43,344 bases of DNA. Origin: Actinocatenispora comari (GTDB lineage Bacteria; Actinomycetota; Actinomycetes; Mycobacteriales; Micromonosporaceae). Within the stretch, counting starts at the first letter, position 1. Each line of letters begins with the position of its first letter. The position numbers were made by a program, and so were the translations under genes. The DNA lies in contig NZ_BOPO01000042.1 of the NCBI RefSeq assembly GCF_017312725.1, positions 1 through 43,344 of the forward strand. Reading direction: 5' to 3'. Under the pieces are notes generated by a model. It made no database searches, had not been told where the DNA came from, and saw only the letters and a program-made list of their open reading frames with translations. This document shows positions 24,697 to 32,681 of this stretch, in pieces.

Positions 24697-25767
24697 TCAG
24701 CCGACGCGGACGCTCTCGGCGAGACGGCCGGCCAGCCCGCGCGCCACCGACTCGGCATGGGTACCGCTGACGCGCAGGTTCAGCACCAGGTTCGCCCGGC
24801 GCACGATCACCCGGTAGGTCGAACCCGACGAGTACTCGGCGCCCAGGCAGCCGCCGTCGCCGGCGCCGTCGAGCGGCTCGGCGCCGGACAGGCGGGCACA
24901 GGAACTCGCGGTCAGCCGCGCCGCGCTGGCGGCCGACGAGCTGACGAACCAGCCGTCGTACCGGCCGACGACCAGCCGCACGTAGCTGACCGGCAGCGCG
25001 TCGTCGGGGCTGGCACCGGCGTCGGCCGGCTTGTCGGTCGAGCGGTACCCGCAGCTGTCGAAGTCCGCATCCAGGTTGCTGCCGCGCTCGATCGAGCGGT
25101 GCGGCAGGTCGCGGTCCAGGCCGGCGGTGACGAGCAGCCGGCAGGCGTCCGGGGTGTCCCGCACGGCGGCGCTCCACGGCCCGAGCACGCCGTACCGGGC
25201 CGCCTGCGGAGCGGCCGGCAGCAGCACGGCGACCAGCAGCGCGGGCCAGATCAGCGCGCGCAGCCCGCCGGCCGGCCGGGGAGCCGGCCGCGGCACGGCG
25301 GGCGGCAGCCAGGCCTGCAGCTCGGCCAGCTCGCGGCGGAACCGCCGGTCCGGCCACCACGGCACGGACTGCGGCGCGGCCAGCGTCACCGCCGTGCCGT
25401 GCCGCCGGCGAACCCGGACCTGCCAGGCGATCGGGGTCCAGCGCGCCCGCAGCTCGACCACCTCGTACCAGGGGATCGAGACGGTGCGCCGGGAGTACCC
25501 GAACGGCACCACGGTCAGACCGGACGCGTCGACCAGCACCCGGCTGCGGTCGGCCAGCTTGAACAGTGCCGCGAACGGCGTGCCCACGACGATCGTGAAG
25601 GCCAGCACCACCAGCGGCATGGTCAGGTCGTACGGGAAGTCGCCGAGCAGGACCGGCAGCGTCGCGGCGACCGACAGCACCACCATCAGCGGAAGCACGC
25701 CCAGCAGGACCTGCAGGTACCGGGTGCCCGAGACCCGGTACACGGCGACGGGGTACATGCCGGACAT
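24697..25767 (-). CDS. Membrane protein with a PH-like domain and variable C-terminal domain
   Basis: Encodes 356 residues from the ATG at 25767 (a GTG at 25830 or ATG at 25758 are alternatives; none has a good ribosome site). Two hydrophobic helices near the N-terminus are followed by SRVLVDASGLTVVPFGYSRRTVSIPWYEV, a pattern of bacterial PH_6-type domains. A third hydrophobic stretch (ALIWPALLVAVLLPAAP) precedes an extracytoplasmic C-terminal domain with paired cysteines. The function is unknown. It diverges from the prs-like gene and converges on ltrA. The 24596-24696 gap is GC-rich with inverted CCGGCC motifs, possibly terminating both genes. Confidence 0.6.
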   Translation of the reverse strand: MSGMYPVAVYRVSGTRYLQVLLGVLPLMVVLSVAATLPVLLGDFPYDLTMPLVVLAFTIVVGTPFAALFKLADRSRVLVDASGLTVVPFGYSRRTVSIPWYEVVELRARWTPIAWQVRVRRRHGTAVTLAAPQSVPWWPDRRFRRELAELQAWLPPAVPRPAPRPAGGLRALIWPALLVAVLLPAAPQAARYGVLGPWSAAVRDTPDACRLLVTAGLDRDLPHRSIERGSNLDADFDSCGYRSTDKPADAGASPDDALPVSYVRLVVGRYDGWFVSSSAASAARLTASSCARLSGAEPLDGAGDGGCLGAEYSSGSTYRVIVRRANLVLNLRVSGTHAESVARGLAGRLAESVRVG

Positions 25768-25931
25768 GGTGCCGGGCGCGCGCAACAACCGCGGTCCCGG
25801 GTCGGGCCGGCCGGCGGCGGGAAACGTCACCGGGCGGCCGGGTCGCCGCGGCGGGTCGGGCGCCGGTCGGTACGGTGTGCGCGTCGGGAGGCCACCCGGC
25901 GCCCCCCATCGGTACCTTCGCGGGAGTCACC

Positions 25932-26876
25932 GTGCGCGACATCGCCGTGTTCACCGGTTCGGCCCATCCGGCGCTCGCCGCCGAGATCTGCGAGCACCTG
26001 GAGGTGCCGCTGCAGCCGGCCCGGGTGGACCGGTTCGCCAACGACTGCCTCGAGGTGCAGTTGCAGGCCAACTGCCGGGAGCGGGACGTCTACCTGGTGC
26101 AGCCGCTGGTCGCGCCGGTGCAGGAGCACCTGGTCGAGCTGCTGCTGATGGCCGACGCCGCCCGGGGCGCCTCGGCCGCCCGGATCACGGTGGTGATGCC
26201 GCACTTCGCGTACGCCCGGTCGGACAAGAAGGACGCGCCGCGCATCTCCATCGGCGGCCGGCTGGTGGCCGACCTGCTCGTCACCGCCGGCGCCGACCGG
26301 GTGTTGACGATGGCGCTGCACTCCCCGCAGGTGCACGGCTTCTTCGCGGTACCGGTGGACCACCTGCACGCGTTGCGCGAGCTCGCCCAGCACTTCCGCG
26401 GGTACGACCTGTCCCGGGTCACCGTCGTGTCGCCGGACCTGGGGTACGCGAAGTCCGCGTCGGCGTTCGCCCGGCTGCTGGACGTGCCGGTCGCCGCCGG
26501 TGCGAAGCAGCGGTTCTCCGACGACCGGGTGGAGATCACCTCGGTGATCGGCGAGGTCGCCGACCGGGACGTGATCGTGCTGGACGACGAGATCGCCAAG
26601 GGCAGCACGATCCTGGAACTGCTGGCCCGGCTGCGCGAGCAGGGTGCCCGCAGCGTCCGGGTCGCCTGCACGCACGGGCTGTTCGCCGCCGGCGCGCTGG
26701 ACCGGCTCGCCGCCCAGCCCGACGTCGCCGAGATCGTCTGCACCAACACGGTTCCGGTGCCGCACGAGTCGGTGACCGACAAGCTCACCGTGCTGTCGGT
26801 GGCGCCGGTGCTCGCCGAGGCGATGCGCCGCATCCACAACGGCGAGTCGGTCAGCGCTCTGTTCGACACCGCCTGA
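25932..26876 (+). CDS. Ribose-phosphate pyrophosphokinase paralogue with altered active-site loops
   Basis: Encodes 314 residues. The fold is that of PRPP synthetase: HFAYARSDKKDAPRISIGGR at 91-110 is the flexible-loop region and GFFAVPVDHL at 136-145 is typical. Key positions differ from canonical Prs. The ribose-5-phosphate loop DDxxDTGGT reads DDEIAKGST (218-226), losing the third Asp; the DLH metal/ATP motif reads ALH (128-130); and PDxG is followed by YAKSA. It may still make PRPP with other kinetics or may be a regulatory paralogue; the symbol prs is therefore withheld. GTG 25932 has GGGAG about 7 bases upstream. Two hairpins follow the stop. Confidence 0.75.
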   Translation: MRDIAVFTGSAHPALAAEICEHLEVPLQPARVDRFANDCLEVQLQANCRERDVYLVQPLVAPVQEHLVELLLMADAARGASAARITVVMPHFAYARSDKKDAPRISIGGRLVADLLVTAGADRVLTMALHSPQVHGFFAVPVDHLHALRELAQHFRGYDLSRVTVVSPDLGYAKSASAFARLLDVPVAAGAKQRFSDDRVEITSVIGEVADRDVIVLDDEIAKGSTILELLARLREQGARSVRVACTHGLFAAGALDRLAAQPDVAEIVCTNTVPVPHESVTDKLTVLSVAPVLAEAMRRIHNGESVSALFDTA

Positions 26877-26892
26877 TCCCGTTCCTCCCGCG

Positions 26893-26948
26893 GGCACGCC
26901 CGCCGTTCGGCGTGCCGGCGGTGCGGCACGCCCGCGGTCCGGCGTGCC
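26893..26948 (+). terminator. Two tandem hairpins with identical arms after the prs-like gene
   Basis: GGCACGCC-N8-GGCGTGCC occurs at 26893-26916 and again at 26925-26948, both with perfect 8-bp arms and 8-base loops. The duplicated structure starts 16 bases after the stop and probably terminates transcription ahead of the chitinase promoter. Confidence 0.6.
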
Positions 26949-26966
26949 CGAATTGCCCCGATGGTG

Positions 26967-26995
26967 TTGACGTGCCGACCTCGATCCGGTAAACA
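26967..26995 (+). promoter_or_regulatory. Housekeeping-type promoter of the GH18 gene
   Basis: TTGACG (26967-26972), a 17-bp spacer and TAAACA (26990-26995) form the best consensus promoter in the window. GTAAA at 26989-26993 and TTTAC at 26999-27003 make a small inverted repeat over the -10 and start region, a possible repressor site. Confidence 0.6.
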
Positions 26996-27008
26996 ACCTT
27001 TACATTAA

Positions 27009-27027
27009 ATGCGGGCTTTGCCCGCAT
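27009..27027 (+). promoter_or_regulatory. 5' leader hairpin of the GH18 gene
   Basis: ATGCGGGC-TTT-GCCCGCAT is a perfect 8-bp stem with a 3-base loop, placed within about 10 bases of the predicted transcription start and 12 bases before the ribosome site. It may stabilise the 5' end of the transcript or be a DNA operator. Confidence 0.5.
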
Positions 27028-27052
27028 ACCGGGCATCGAGGAGGGAGACCCC

Positions 27053-28027
27053 ATGGGGGACGGACGCTGGAAACGACCGCTGGTCACCGCGGCGGTGACG
27101 GCGGGCATGATCGGCGCCGCGGTGCTCGGTGTCTCGACGCCGAGCCAGGCCGCGGTGGGCGGCGCCGCGCCGTACGTGGACATGTCCAACTCGCAGGTCG
27201 GCCTGCTCGACCAGGCCGCCGGGGCGGGGTTGACCCACTACACCGCGGCGTTCGTGATCGGGTCCGGCTGCAACCAGATCTGGGGCGACACGCTGCCGGT
27301 CGGCAACGACCCCAACGTCGACGGGGAGATCGACAGGGCCCGGTCGGAGGGTGCCGAACCGATCATCTCGTCCGGTGGCGCGGCCGGCCTGCCGCTCGCC
27401 TGGACCTGCACCGACCAGAACACCATCGTCGCCGGCTACCAGGCGCTGCTCGACATCTACCAGGTGAAGTCGCTCGACTTCGACATCGAGGGCGCCGCGA
27501 TCGCCGACACCGCCTCGATCCAGCGGCACTTCGCGGCGGTCAAGACGCTGGCGGCGAACAACCCGGGGCTCACCGTCTCGGTCACTCTGCCGGTACTGCC
27601 GAGCGGGCTCACCGGCGACGGGGTGAACCTGGTGCGGGCGGCGCACGACGCCGGCGTCAAGATCGACATCGTCAACCTGATGACGATGGACTACTACCAG
27701 GGCGACCAGGACATGGGCCAGGCCGCCGAGCAGGCGACCGACGCGACGCTGGGCCAGTTGCAGGGCATCGACGGCAGCTACTCGTACGCGAACCTCGGCA
27801 TCACGCCGATGATCGGGGTCAACGACGACGGTTCGGTGTTCACCCTGGACAACGCCCGCTCGGTGGCGAGCTGGGCGGCCGACAAGGGGGTCGGCCGGCT
27901 GTCGTTCTGGTCGATCAGCCGGGACCAGTCCTGCGGCTCGGCGGCCGGCGCGGTGCACCCGGACGCGTCGTCGACCTGCAGCGGGGTGGACCAGAACCCG
28001 CTCGACTTCACCAAGGCGCTGAGCTGA
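27053..28027 (+). CDS. Secreted glycoside hydrolase family 18 (chitinase-like) protein
   Basis: Encodes 324 residues. A signal peptide spans about 1-34 (KRPL, hydrophobic core, TPSQA). The mature protein is a single GH18-like barrel: Y41VDMS at the first strand, IISSGGAAG, then LDFDIEG with D142, D144 and catalytic E146 of the DxDxE motif, and the late IVNLMTMDYY strand. The lack of a binding module or linker and the short length resemble the small chitinase-like proteins of actinomycetes. Chitin or another GlcNAc polymer is the expected substrate, not proven. The ATG at 27053 has GGAGGGAGA 5 bases upstream and is served by the promoter at 26967-26995. Confidence 0.85.
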   Translation: MGDGRWKRPLVTAAVTAGMIGAAVLGVSTPSQAAVGGAAPYVDMSNSQVGLLDQAAGAGLTHYTAAFVIGSGCNQIWGDTLPVGNDPNVDGEIDRARSEGAEPIISSGGAAGLPLAWTCTDQNTIVAGYQALLDIYQVKSLDFDIEGAAIADTASIQRHFAAVKTLAANNPGLTVSVTLPVLPSGLTGDGVNLVRAAHDAGVKIDIVNLMTMDYYQGDQDMGQAAEQATDATLGQLQGIDGSYSYANLGITPMIGVNDDGSVFTLDNARSVASWAADKGVGRLSFWSISRDQSCGSAAGAVHPDASSTCSGVDQNPLDFTKALS

Positions 28028-28060
28028 CGACGCACCGGATCGCGGCCCGCCCGGCCACCG

Positions 28061-28280
28061 AGCCGGCCGCGATCCGGTTGCCACACCGAGCATCCGTCGA
28101 TCACACCGAGGATTCCGTTGCTGCGCCGGGGATCCGTCGCTCCTGCCGGGCATCCCGTTGCCACCCCGGGGACTCGTCGGGCGCATCGAGGATTCCCTTG
28201 CCACGCCGGGGATTCCGTTGCCACGCCGGGGACTCGTCGGTCGCGCCGGGGATCCGGCGGTCAGGCCGGGGATCCCTCGT
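28061..28280. repeat. Array of eleven 20-bp tandem units
   Basis: From 28061 to 28280 the sequence repeats with an exact 20-bp period, eleven units with no insertions or gaps. The rough consensus is NCACGCCGGGGATTCCGTTG; the GCCGGGGAT core is best kept. The array fills the space between the convergent GH18 and GntR genes and runs 20 bp into the 3' end of the GntR gene. It is not a CRISPR, since there are no spacers. Nothing else was seen in 28028-28260. Confidence 0.9.
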
Positions 28281-28956
28281 CCGGGCGGGCCCAGATTCCG
28301 CGCACGTCGTGGATGTGGCTGACCATCAACCGTTCGGCCAGCGGGCCGTCCCCGCTGACGATCGCGTCGAGCAGCTCGATGTGGTTGCGCGACGACGCGG
28401 CCAGCTCGTCGCGTTCGGCCAGCACCGGCACCCCGTACAGCCGGGACCTGTTGCGCAGGTCGCGGACCACCTCGACCAGGTGCGCGTTGCCGGCCAGCGC
28501 CAGCAGCGCCAGGTGGAACCGCCGGTCCGCCTCGATGTAGGCGAGCACGTCACCGGTGGTCGCCGCCGCCACCACCTGCTCGGCCAGCGGTCGCAGCCGC
28601 TCGATGGTCGCCGGATCGACGGTCTCGGCGACCTTGCGTACCGCGGGCGCCTCGATCAGGGCCCGGATCTCGCTGTACTCGTCGAGCTGCGCGTCGGACA
28701 GCTCGGTGACCCGGAACCCCTTGTTGCGTACCGGTTCCACCATGCCCTCGCGGACCAGGTCGAGCATCGCCTCGCGGACCGGCGTGGCCGAGACCCCGAA
28801 CCGTTCGGCCAGCACCGGCGCCGAGTAGAGCTCACCCGGCCGCAGCTCACCGGTGATCACCGCGGCGCGCAGCGCGTCGGCGATGCGCTCCCGTACGCTG
28901 CGCGGTGGTTCGAAGGAGGGCAGTGCCCCCAGACCGCCGCGGCCCGATCGACTCAC
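28261..28956 (-). CDS. GntR-family regulator, FadR/FCD subfamily
   Basis: Encodes 231 residues. A winged helix occupies about 20-85 (RERIADALRAAVITGELRPGE, LAERFGVSATPVREAM, EGMVEPVRNKGFRV) and an FCD ligand-binding domain follows (EYSEIRALIEAPAVRKVAE, DRRFHLALLALAGNAHL, RNHIELLDAIVSGD) with the Asp and His positions that bind metal in FCD proteins. FCD regulators usually sense an acid made or used by their operon. The GTG at 28956 overlaps the stop of the ornithine cyclodeaminase-like gene, so it is the last gene of the operon. Its last codons lie in the 20-bp array. Confidence 0.88.
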   Translation of the reverse strand: MSRSGRGGLGALPSFEPPRSVRERIADALRAAVITGELRPGELYSAPVLAERFGVSATPVREAMLDLVREGMVEPVRNKGFRVTELSDAQLDEYSEIRALIEAPAVRKVAETVDPATIERLRPLAEQVVAAATTGDVLAYIEADRRFHLALLALAGNAHLVEVVRDLRNRSRLYGVPVLAERDELAASSRNHIELLDAIVSGDGPLAERLMVSHIHDVRGIWARPDEGSPA

Positions 28957-29954
28957 CGCTCGACCTTCCTCCCCGGTCCGGCCGCGGCCAGGCGCGCGTG
29001 GGCCGCCGCCGCGACGACGATGTCCTGCCAGGCCATCCCGACGCCCTTGAACAGCCGCGGTACGTCCCGCCGGACGGTCGCGGTGCGCAGCTCGGCCAGG
29101 TTGACCAGGCGGCGCCCGTCGACGCCGGCCAGCAGCAGGTCACCCGCCTCGCGCAGCGCCGCCGACCGCGCCTCCACGTACAGCTGGCAGCGGCGCACCG
29201 TGGCGGTGTCGACCTCCCGCGCGGCCGGTTCGTGCGAGCCCATCGCGACCACGGTCGCGTGCTCGGCGAGCAGCCTGCCGTCGAACAGCGGGGTGCGCGC
29301 GCTGGTGCAGCAGACGACCAGGTCGGCGGCGCCGACCGCGCGGGCATCGTCGGCGGCGCCGACCGCGCGGGCATCGTCGGCGGCGCCGACCGTGCCGGCG
29401 TCCGCGACCTCGGCGGCCACCCCGGCCGCGACACACCGAGCGACGAACCCGGCGGTACGGGCCGGGTCACGCCCGACCACCCGCAGCCGGCGGACCGTGC
29501 GTACCGCCCGCACCGCCTCGACGTGCCCGGCCGCCTGCGGCCCGGTCCCGTACAGCAGCACGTCGAGCGGCCGGTCCTCGGTGAGCGCGGCGATCGCGAC
29601 GGCCGACACCGCCGGGGTACGCAGCGCGGTCAGTGCCGGCCCGTCGAACGTGGCGAGCGGCTGCAACGTGGCGCCGTCGAGCAGCAGGTAGGTCCCGGTG
29701 ATCCGGGGCAGGCCGCGGGCCGGGTTGGCCGGCGCCACTCCGGCGATCTTGACGCCCGCGTACCGGGCCGAGGACGCCGGCATCAGCAGCAGCTGCCCGG
29801 CCGGCACGTCGACGGCGGTACGGGCCGGGTCGGCCTCCGGGTCGAGGCCGTCGGACAGCGCCGCGCCGATCGCCGCGATCGCCGCGTCCATCGGCAGCAG
29901 GGCGCGCAGCGCCGCCGCGGTCAGGTGCCGGGGGACCGGCGGGTCCGCGCTCAT
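28953..29954 (-). CDS. Ornithine cyclodeaminase / mu-crystallin family protein
   Basis: Encodes 333 residues. The family includes ornithine cyclodeaminase and delta1-pyrroline-2-carboxylate reductase. Visible: Lys69 in YAGVKIAGVAP, the Rossmann motif LLYGTGPQAAGHVEAV (133-148), and the conserved VDGRRLVNLAEL. Beside a proline racemase-family gene, a pyrroline-2-carboxylate reductase role (making L-proline with NAD(P)H) is the more likely reading. Residues 190-211 contain a 9-residue unit, GAADDARAV, twice in tandem plus a partial copy, between the Rossmann strands; it may be a recent 27-bp expansion. It overlaps the genes on both sides by a few bases. Confidence 0.82.
   Translation of the reverse strand: MSADPPVPRHLTAAALRALLPMDAAIAAIGAALSDGLDPEADPARTAVDVPAGQLLLMPASSARYAGVKIAGVAPANPARGLPRITGTYLLLDGATLQPLATFDGPALTALRTPAVSAVAIAALTEDRPLDVLLYGTGPQAAGHVEAVRAVRTVRRLRVVGRDPARTAGFVARCVAAGVAAEVADAGTVGAADDARAVGAADDARAVGAADLVVCCTSARTPLFDGRLLAEHATVVAMGSHEPAAREVDTATVRRCQLYVEARSAALREAGDLLLAGVDGRRLVNLAELRTATVRRDVPRLFKGVGMAWQDIVVAAAAHARLAAAGPGRKVER
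29323..29376 (-). repeat. 27-bp in-frame tandem duplication in the cyclodeaminase-like gene
   Basis: A 27-bp unit containing TCGGCGGCGCCGACCGCGCG is present at 29323-29349 and 29350-29376. It encodes the doubled GAADDARAV peptide in the Rossmann domain. Confidence 0.8.
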
Positions 29955-30952
29955 CGCAGGACGAAGCCGGGCAGCGGGTCACGGGGATCGAGGGTGAACG
30001 CGTGCTCGCCGGTCCGGTACGCGCAGCCGTCGATCTCGGTGTGCACCGCGGGCCGGCCGTCCGCCTCGGTGGTGCCGACCACCCGGCCGAGAAACGTGCT
30101 GCCGACGATCGAGTCGTGCGTCAGCACCGCCCCGCCGGCCAGCTCGTCGGCGAGCAGCGCGAGCCGGGCCGAGGTACCCGATCCGCAGGGCGACCGGTCC
30201 ACCTGGCCGTCGGCGAACACCGTCACGTTGCGCTGCCGTGGCCCGGACTCGGTCGCCGGCAGCTCGTCGTACAGGATCGTGCCGTAGACGCCGGACAACC
30301 GGTCGTCGCCGGGGTGCCGGGCCGCCTCGGTACCGGCGAGCGCGAGCTGGACCGCACGGCCCGCGGCGATCAGCTCCCGGTGCCGGTCCGGCGTCACCGT
30401 CAGGCCGAACGCCGCGGCCGGGACGCTGGCGTAGATCGCGCCGCCGTACGACACGTCGACGGTCACCGTGCCCAGCTCGGTGGCCAGCCGCAGCCCCCGG
30501 GCCAGCACGTAGGACGGCACGTTGCGAAACGTCACCGACTCGACCGCGCCAGCGCGGCAGTGCACCCGGGCGGTGACCCGCCCGGACGGTACGTCGATGC
30601 GGACGTCGGTGTCCCCGTCCGGATCGGCGGCGACCCGGCCGGACTCCACCGCCCAGGCGCCGAGGGCGATCGTGCCGTGCCCGCAGGCGGTCGAGAACCC
30701 GTCCCGGTGCCAGAACAGCACGCCGAGATCGGCGCCGGCGTCGTCCGGCGGTACCAGGAAGCAGCCGTACATGTCGGCATGGCCGCGCGGCTCGTGGCAC
30801 AGCAACTGGCGCACCCGGTCGACCGGCTGGCTCGCCGCCGCGGTCACCCGCCGCTGCGCCACCGTGGTACCGGCGATCTCGGCCAGCCCGCCGGTGACGA
30901 TGCGAAACGGCTCGCCGGCCGTGTGGTAGTCGACCGTCGTGTATCGCGGCAT
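29951..30952 (-). CDS. Proline racemase family protein (proline/4-hydroxyproline epimerase or 3-hydroxyproline dehydratase)
   Basis: Encodes 333 residues. Family marks: VDYHTAGEPFRIV at the start and EPRGHADMYG (54-63). Both catalytic positions are cysteine: Cys90 in STACGHGT and Cys256 in DRSPCGSGT. A Cys/Cys pair is typical of proline racemases and 4-hydroxyproline 2-epimerases, whereas trans-3-hydroxyproline dehydratases usually have Thr at the second. So epimerisation is favoured, though the adjacent cyclodeaminase-family gene is the usual partner of the dehydratase. The ATG at 30952 has AGGAGG 10 bases upstream; the stop overlaps the next start (ATGA). It follows the liv transporter genes by 62 bp. 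Confidence 0.85.
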   Translation of the reverse strand: MPRYTTVDYHTAGEPFRIVTGGLAEIAGTTVAQRRVTAAASQPVDRVRQLLCHEPRGHADMYGCFLVPPDDAGADLGVLFWHRDGFSTACGHGTIALGAWAVESGRVAADPDGDTDVRIDVPSGRVTARVHCRAGAVESVTFRNVPSYVLARGLRLATELGTVTVDVSYGGAIYASVPAAAFGLTVTPDRHRELIAAGRAVQLALAGTEAARHPGDDRLSGVYGTILYDELPATESGPRQRNVTVFADGQVDRSPCGSGTSARLALLADELAGGAVLTHDSIVGSTFLGRVVGTTEADGRPAVHTEIDGCAYRTGEHAFTLDPRDPLPGFVLR

Positions 30953-31014
30953 CCTTCTGGGTCCTCCTGCCTCGTTGCGGGACGCCGACGGGCTGCGCGG
31001 TCCGCGCGGACCGC

Positions 31015-31722
31015 TCACACCCCGCCGAGGTACGCCTCGACCACCCGGCTGTCGTCGGCCAGCTCGGCGGCCGGCGCGTCGAGCACGCACCGGCCGTTCT
31101 CGACCACGTAGCCGCGGGTGGCGATCTTCAGCGCGGCCTTCGCATTCTGCTCCACCAGCAGTACCGACGTGCCGCCTTCGTTGATCTCCGCGATCAGCTC
31201 CATCACCGCGGTCACCACCAGCGGGGCGAGCCCCATCGACGGCTCGTCGAGCATCAACAGCCGCGGCCCGGCCACGATCGCCCGGCCGATCGCGAGCATC
31301 TGCTGCTCGCCACCGGACAGCGTGCCGCCCTGCTGCTCGCGGCGCTCCCGCAGCCGGGGCAACAGCCCGTACACCCGGTCGATGCGACGCCTGGTCTCCG
31401 CCGGGTCGCGGACCAGGTAGCCGCCCATCTGCAGGTTCTCCTGCACGGTGAGGGTGGAGAAGATCCGCCGGCCCTCCGGTACGTGCACCAGCCCCAGCCC
31501 GACGATCTCCGGCGGGCTGGCCCGCGTGATGTCGTGGCCGTCGAAGACGATCCGACCGCCGGCCGGGCGCACCAGCCCGGACACCGCGGACAGGGTGCTG
31601 GTCTTGCCGGCGCCGTTGTTGCCGAGCAGCGCGACGACCTCGCCGTCGGCCACCGTCAGCGACATGCCGTGCAGCGCCTGCACCCCGCCGTACGACACGT
31701 CGATCCCGTCGATCTCAAGCAT
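31015..31722 (-). CDS. livF: Branched-chain amino acid-type ABC transporter ATPase LivF
   Basis: Encodes 235 residues. Walker A GNNGAGKT, signature LSGGEQQM and Walker B LLMLDEPSMG are intact, and VPEGRRIFSTLTVQENL is typical of LivF. It would form, with LivG, the cytoplasmic motor of the importer. It overlaps livG by 8 bases. The length is normal for the family. Confidence 0.9.
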   Translation of the reverse strand: MLEIDGIDVSYGGVQALHGMSLTVADGEVVALLGNNGAGKTSTLSAVSGLVRPAGGRIVFDGHDITRASPPEIVGLGLVHVPEGRRIFSTLTVQENLQMGGYLVRDPAETRRRIDRVYGLLPRLRERREQQGGTLSGGEQQMLAIGRAIVAGPRLLMLDEPSMGLAPLVVTAVMELIAEINEGGTSVLLVEQNAKAALKIATRGYVVENGRCVLDAPAAELADDSRVVEAYLGGV

Positions 31723-32629
31723 CGGCGCCGGCCTCCCGATCGATCTCCCCGGACGGCTCGCCGTCGCCGGTCTCCGCCACCCGCTCGCCGTCGCGGGTCT
31801 CCGTCGGCCGCTCGCCGTCGCCGGTCGCCGTCGCCGGCTCGTGGTCGCCGGTCTCCGCGGCCGGCTCGTCGTCGCTGCCGAGGTACGCCTCGATGACAGC
31901 CGGGTCCCGCCGGACCGCCTCCGGCGATCCGTCCGCGATCTCCCTGCCGAAGTTGAGCACCACCACCCGCTGGGACACCTCCATCACCAGGCCCATGTCG
32001 TGCTCGATCAGCACGATCGCGATGCCGAGGTCCCGGATCCGCCGGATCAGCTCCAGCAGTTCGAGCTTCTCGTTGTGGTTGAGGCCGGCGGCGGGCTCGT
32101 CGAGCAGCAGCAGCTTCGGGTGCCGGGCCAGCGCGCGGGCGATCTCCACCCGCCGCTGCTCCCCGTACGGCAGGGCCCGCGCCGGGCCGGTCCGATCGGC
32201 GCGCAGCCCGACGAAGTCCAGCCACCGGTGCGCCTCGTCGGTGGCGACCTGCTCGGTGCGCCGGTACCGGGGGGTGTGCAGCAACGCGTCGAACACGTTC
32301 TGGCGCAGCCACAGGTGGGTGCCGGCGCGCACGTTGTCCAGCACCGGCAGGTCGCCGAACAGCCGGACGTTCTGGAACGTGCGGGACACGCCGCGGGCGG
32401 CGACGGCGGACGGCCGCAGCCGGGTCACGTCGGTACCGGCGATGGTGATCGCGCCGCTGGTGGCCCGGTAGAACCCGGTGATGCAGTTGAACGCGGACGT
32501 CTTGCCGGCGCCGTTCGGGCCGATCACCGACACGATCTCCGCCTCGTGCACCTGGAAGCTGAGGCCGTCGACCGCCTTCACTCCACCGAACGCCAGGTGC
32601 AGGTCCGCCACGTCGAGCAGCGCGCTCAT
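31715..32629 (-). CDS. livG: Branched-chain amino acid-type ABC transporter ATPase LivG with repeat tail
   Basis: Encodes 304 residues. Walker A GPNGAGKT (37-44), FNCITGFYRATSG, signature LPYGEQRR (153-160), Walker B LLLLDEPAAG (173-182) and the H-loop His210 are intact. The normal family end (VIEAYLGS) is reached at residue 252, after which an acidic tail of about 50 residues follows. Residues 260-295 of the tail are four 9-residue units of the form T-(G/R)-D-(G/H)-E-x3-(E/A). This extension is unusual for LivG and looks like repeat expansion at the 3' end of the gene. The stop region overlaps livF. Confidence 0.9.
   Translation of the reverse strand: MSALLDVADLHLAFGGVKAVDGLSFQVHEAEIVSVIGPNGAGKTSAFNCITGFYRATSGAITIAGTDVTRLRPSAVAARGVSRTFQNVRLFGDLPVLDNVRAGTHLWLRQNVFDALLHTPRYRRTEQVATDEAHRWLDFVGLRADRTGPARALPYGEQRRVEIARALARHPKLLLLDEPAAGLNHNEKLELLELIRRIRDLGIAIVLIEHDMGLVMEVSQRVVVLNFGREIADGSPEAVRRDPAVIEAYLGSDDEPAAETGDHEPATATGDGERPTETRDGERVAETGDGEPSGEIDREAGADA
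31744..31851 (-). repeat. 27-bp in-frame repeats encoding the LivG tail
   Basis: The stretch encoding LivG residues 260-295 repeats with a 27-bp period, with the core CTCGCCGTCGCCGGTCTCCG on the plus strand. Copies differ at several bases. Confidence 0.7.
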
Positions 32630-32681
32630 CGACCGTCCTCCTTCGCGGCAGGTCCGACGGGGCGGTACCCGTGGTTCGCGC

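Noticed and set aside
28061-28280. CRISPR array
   Set aside because: The 20-bp units are contiguous, with no unique spacers, and no cas genes are present.
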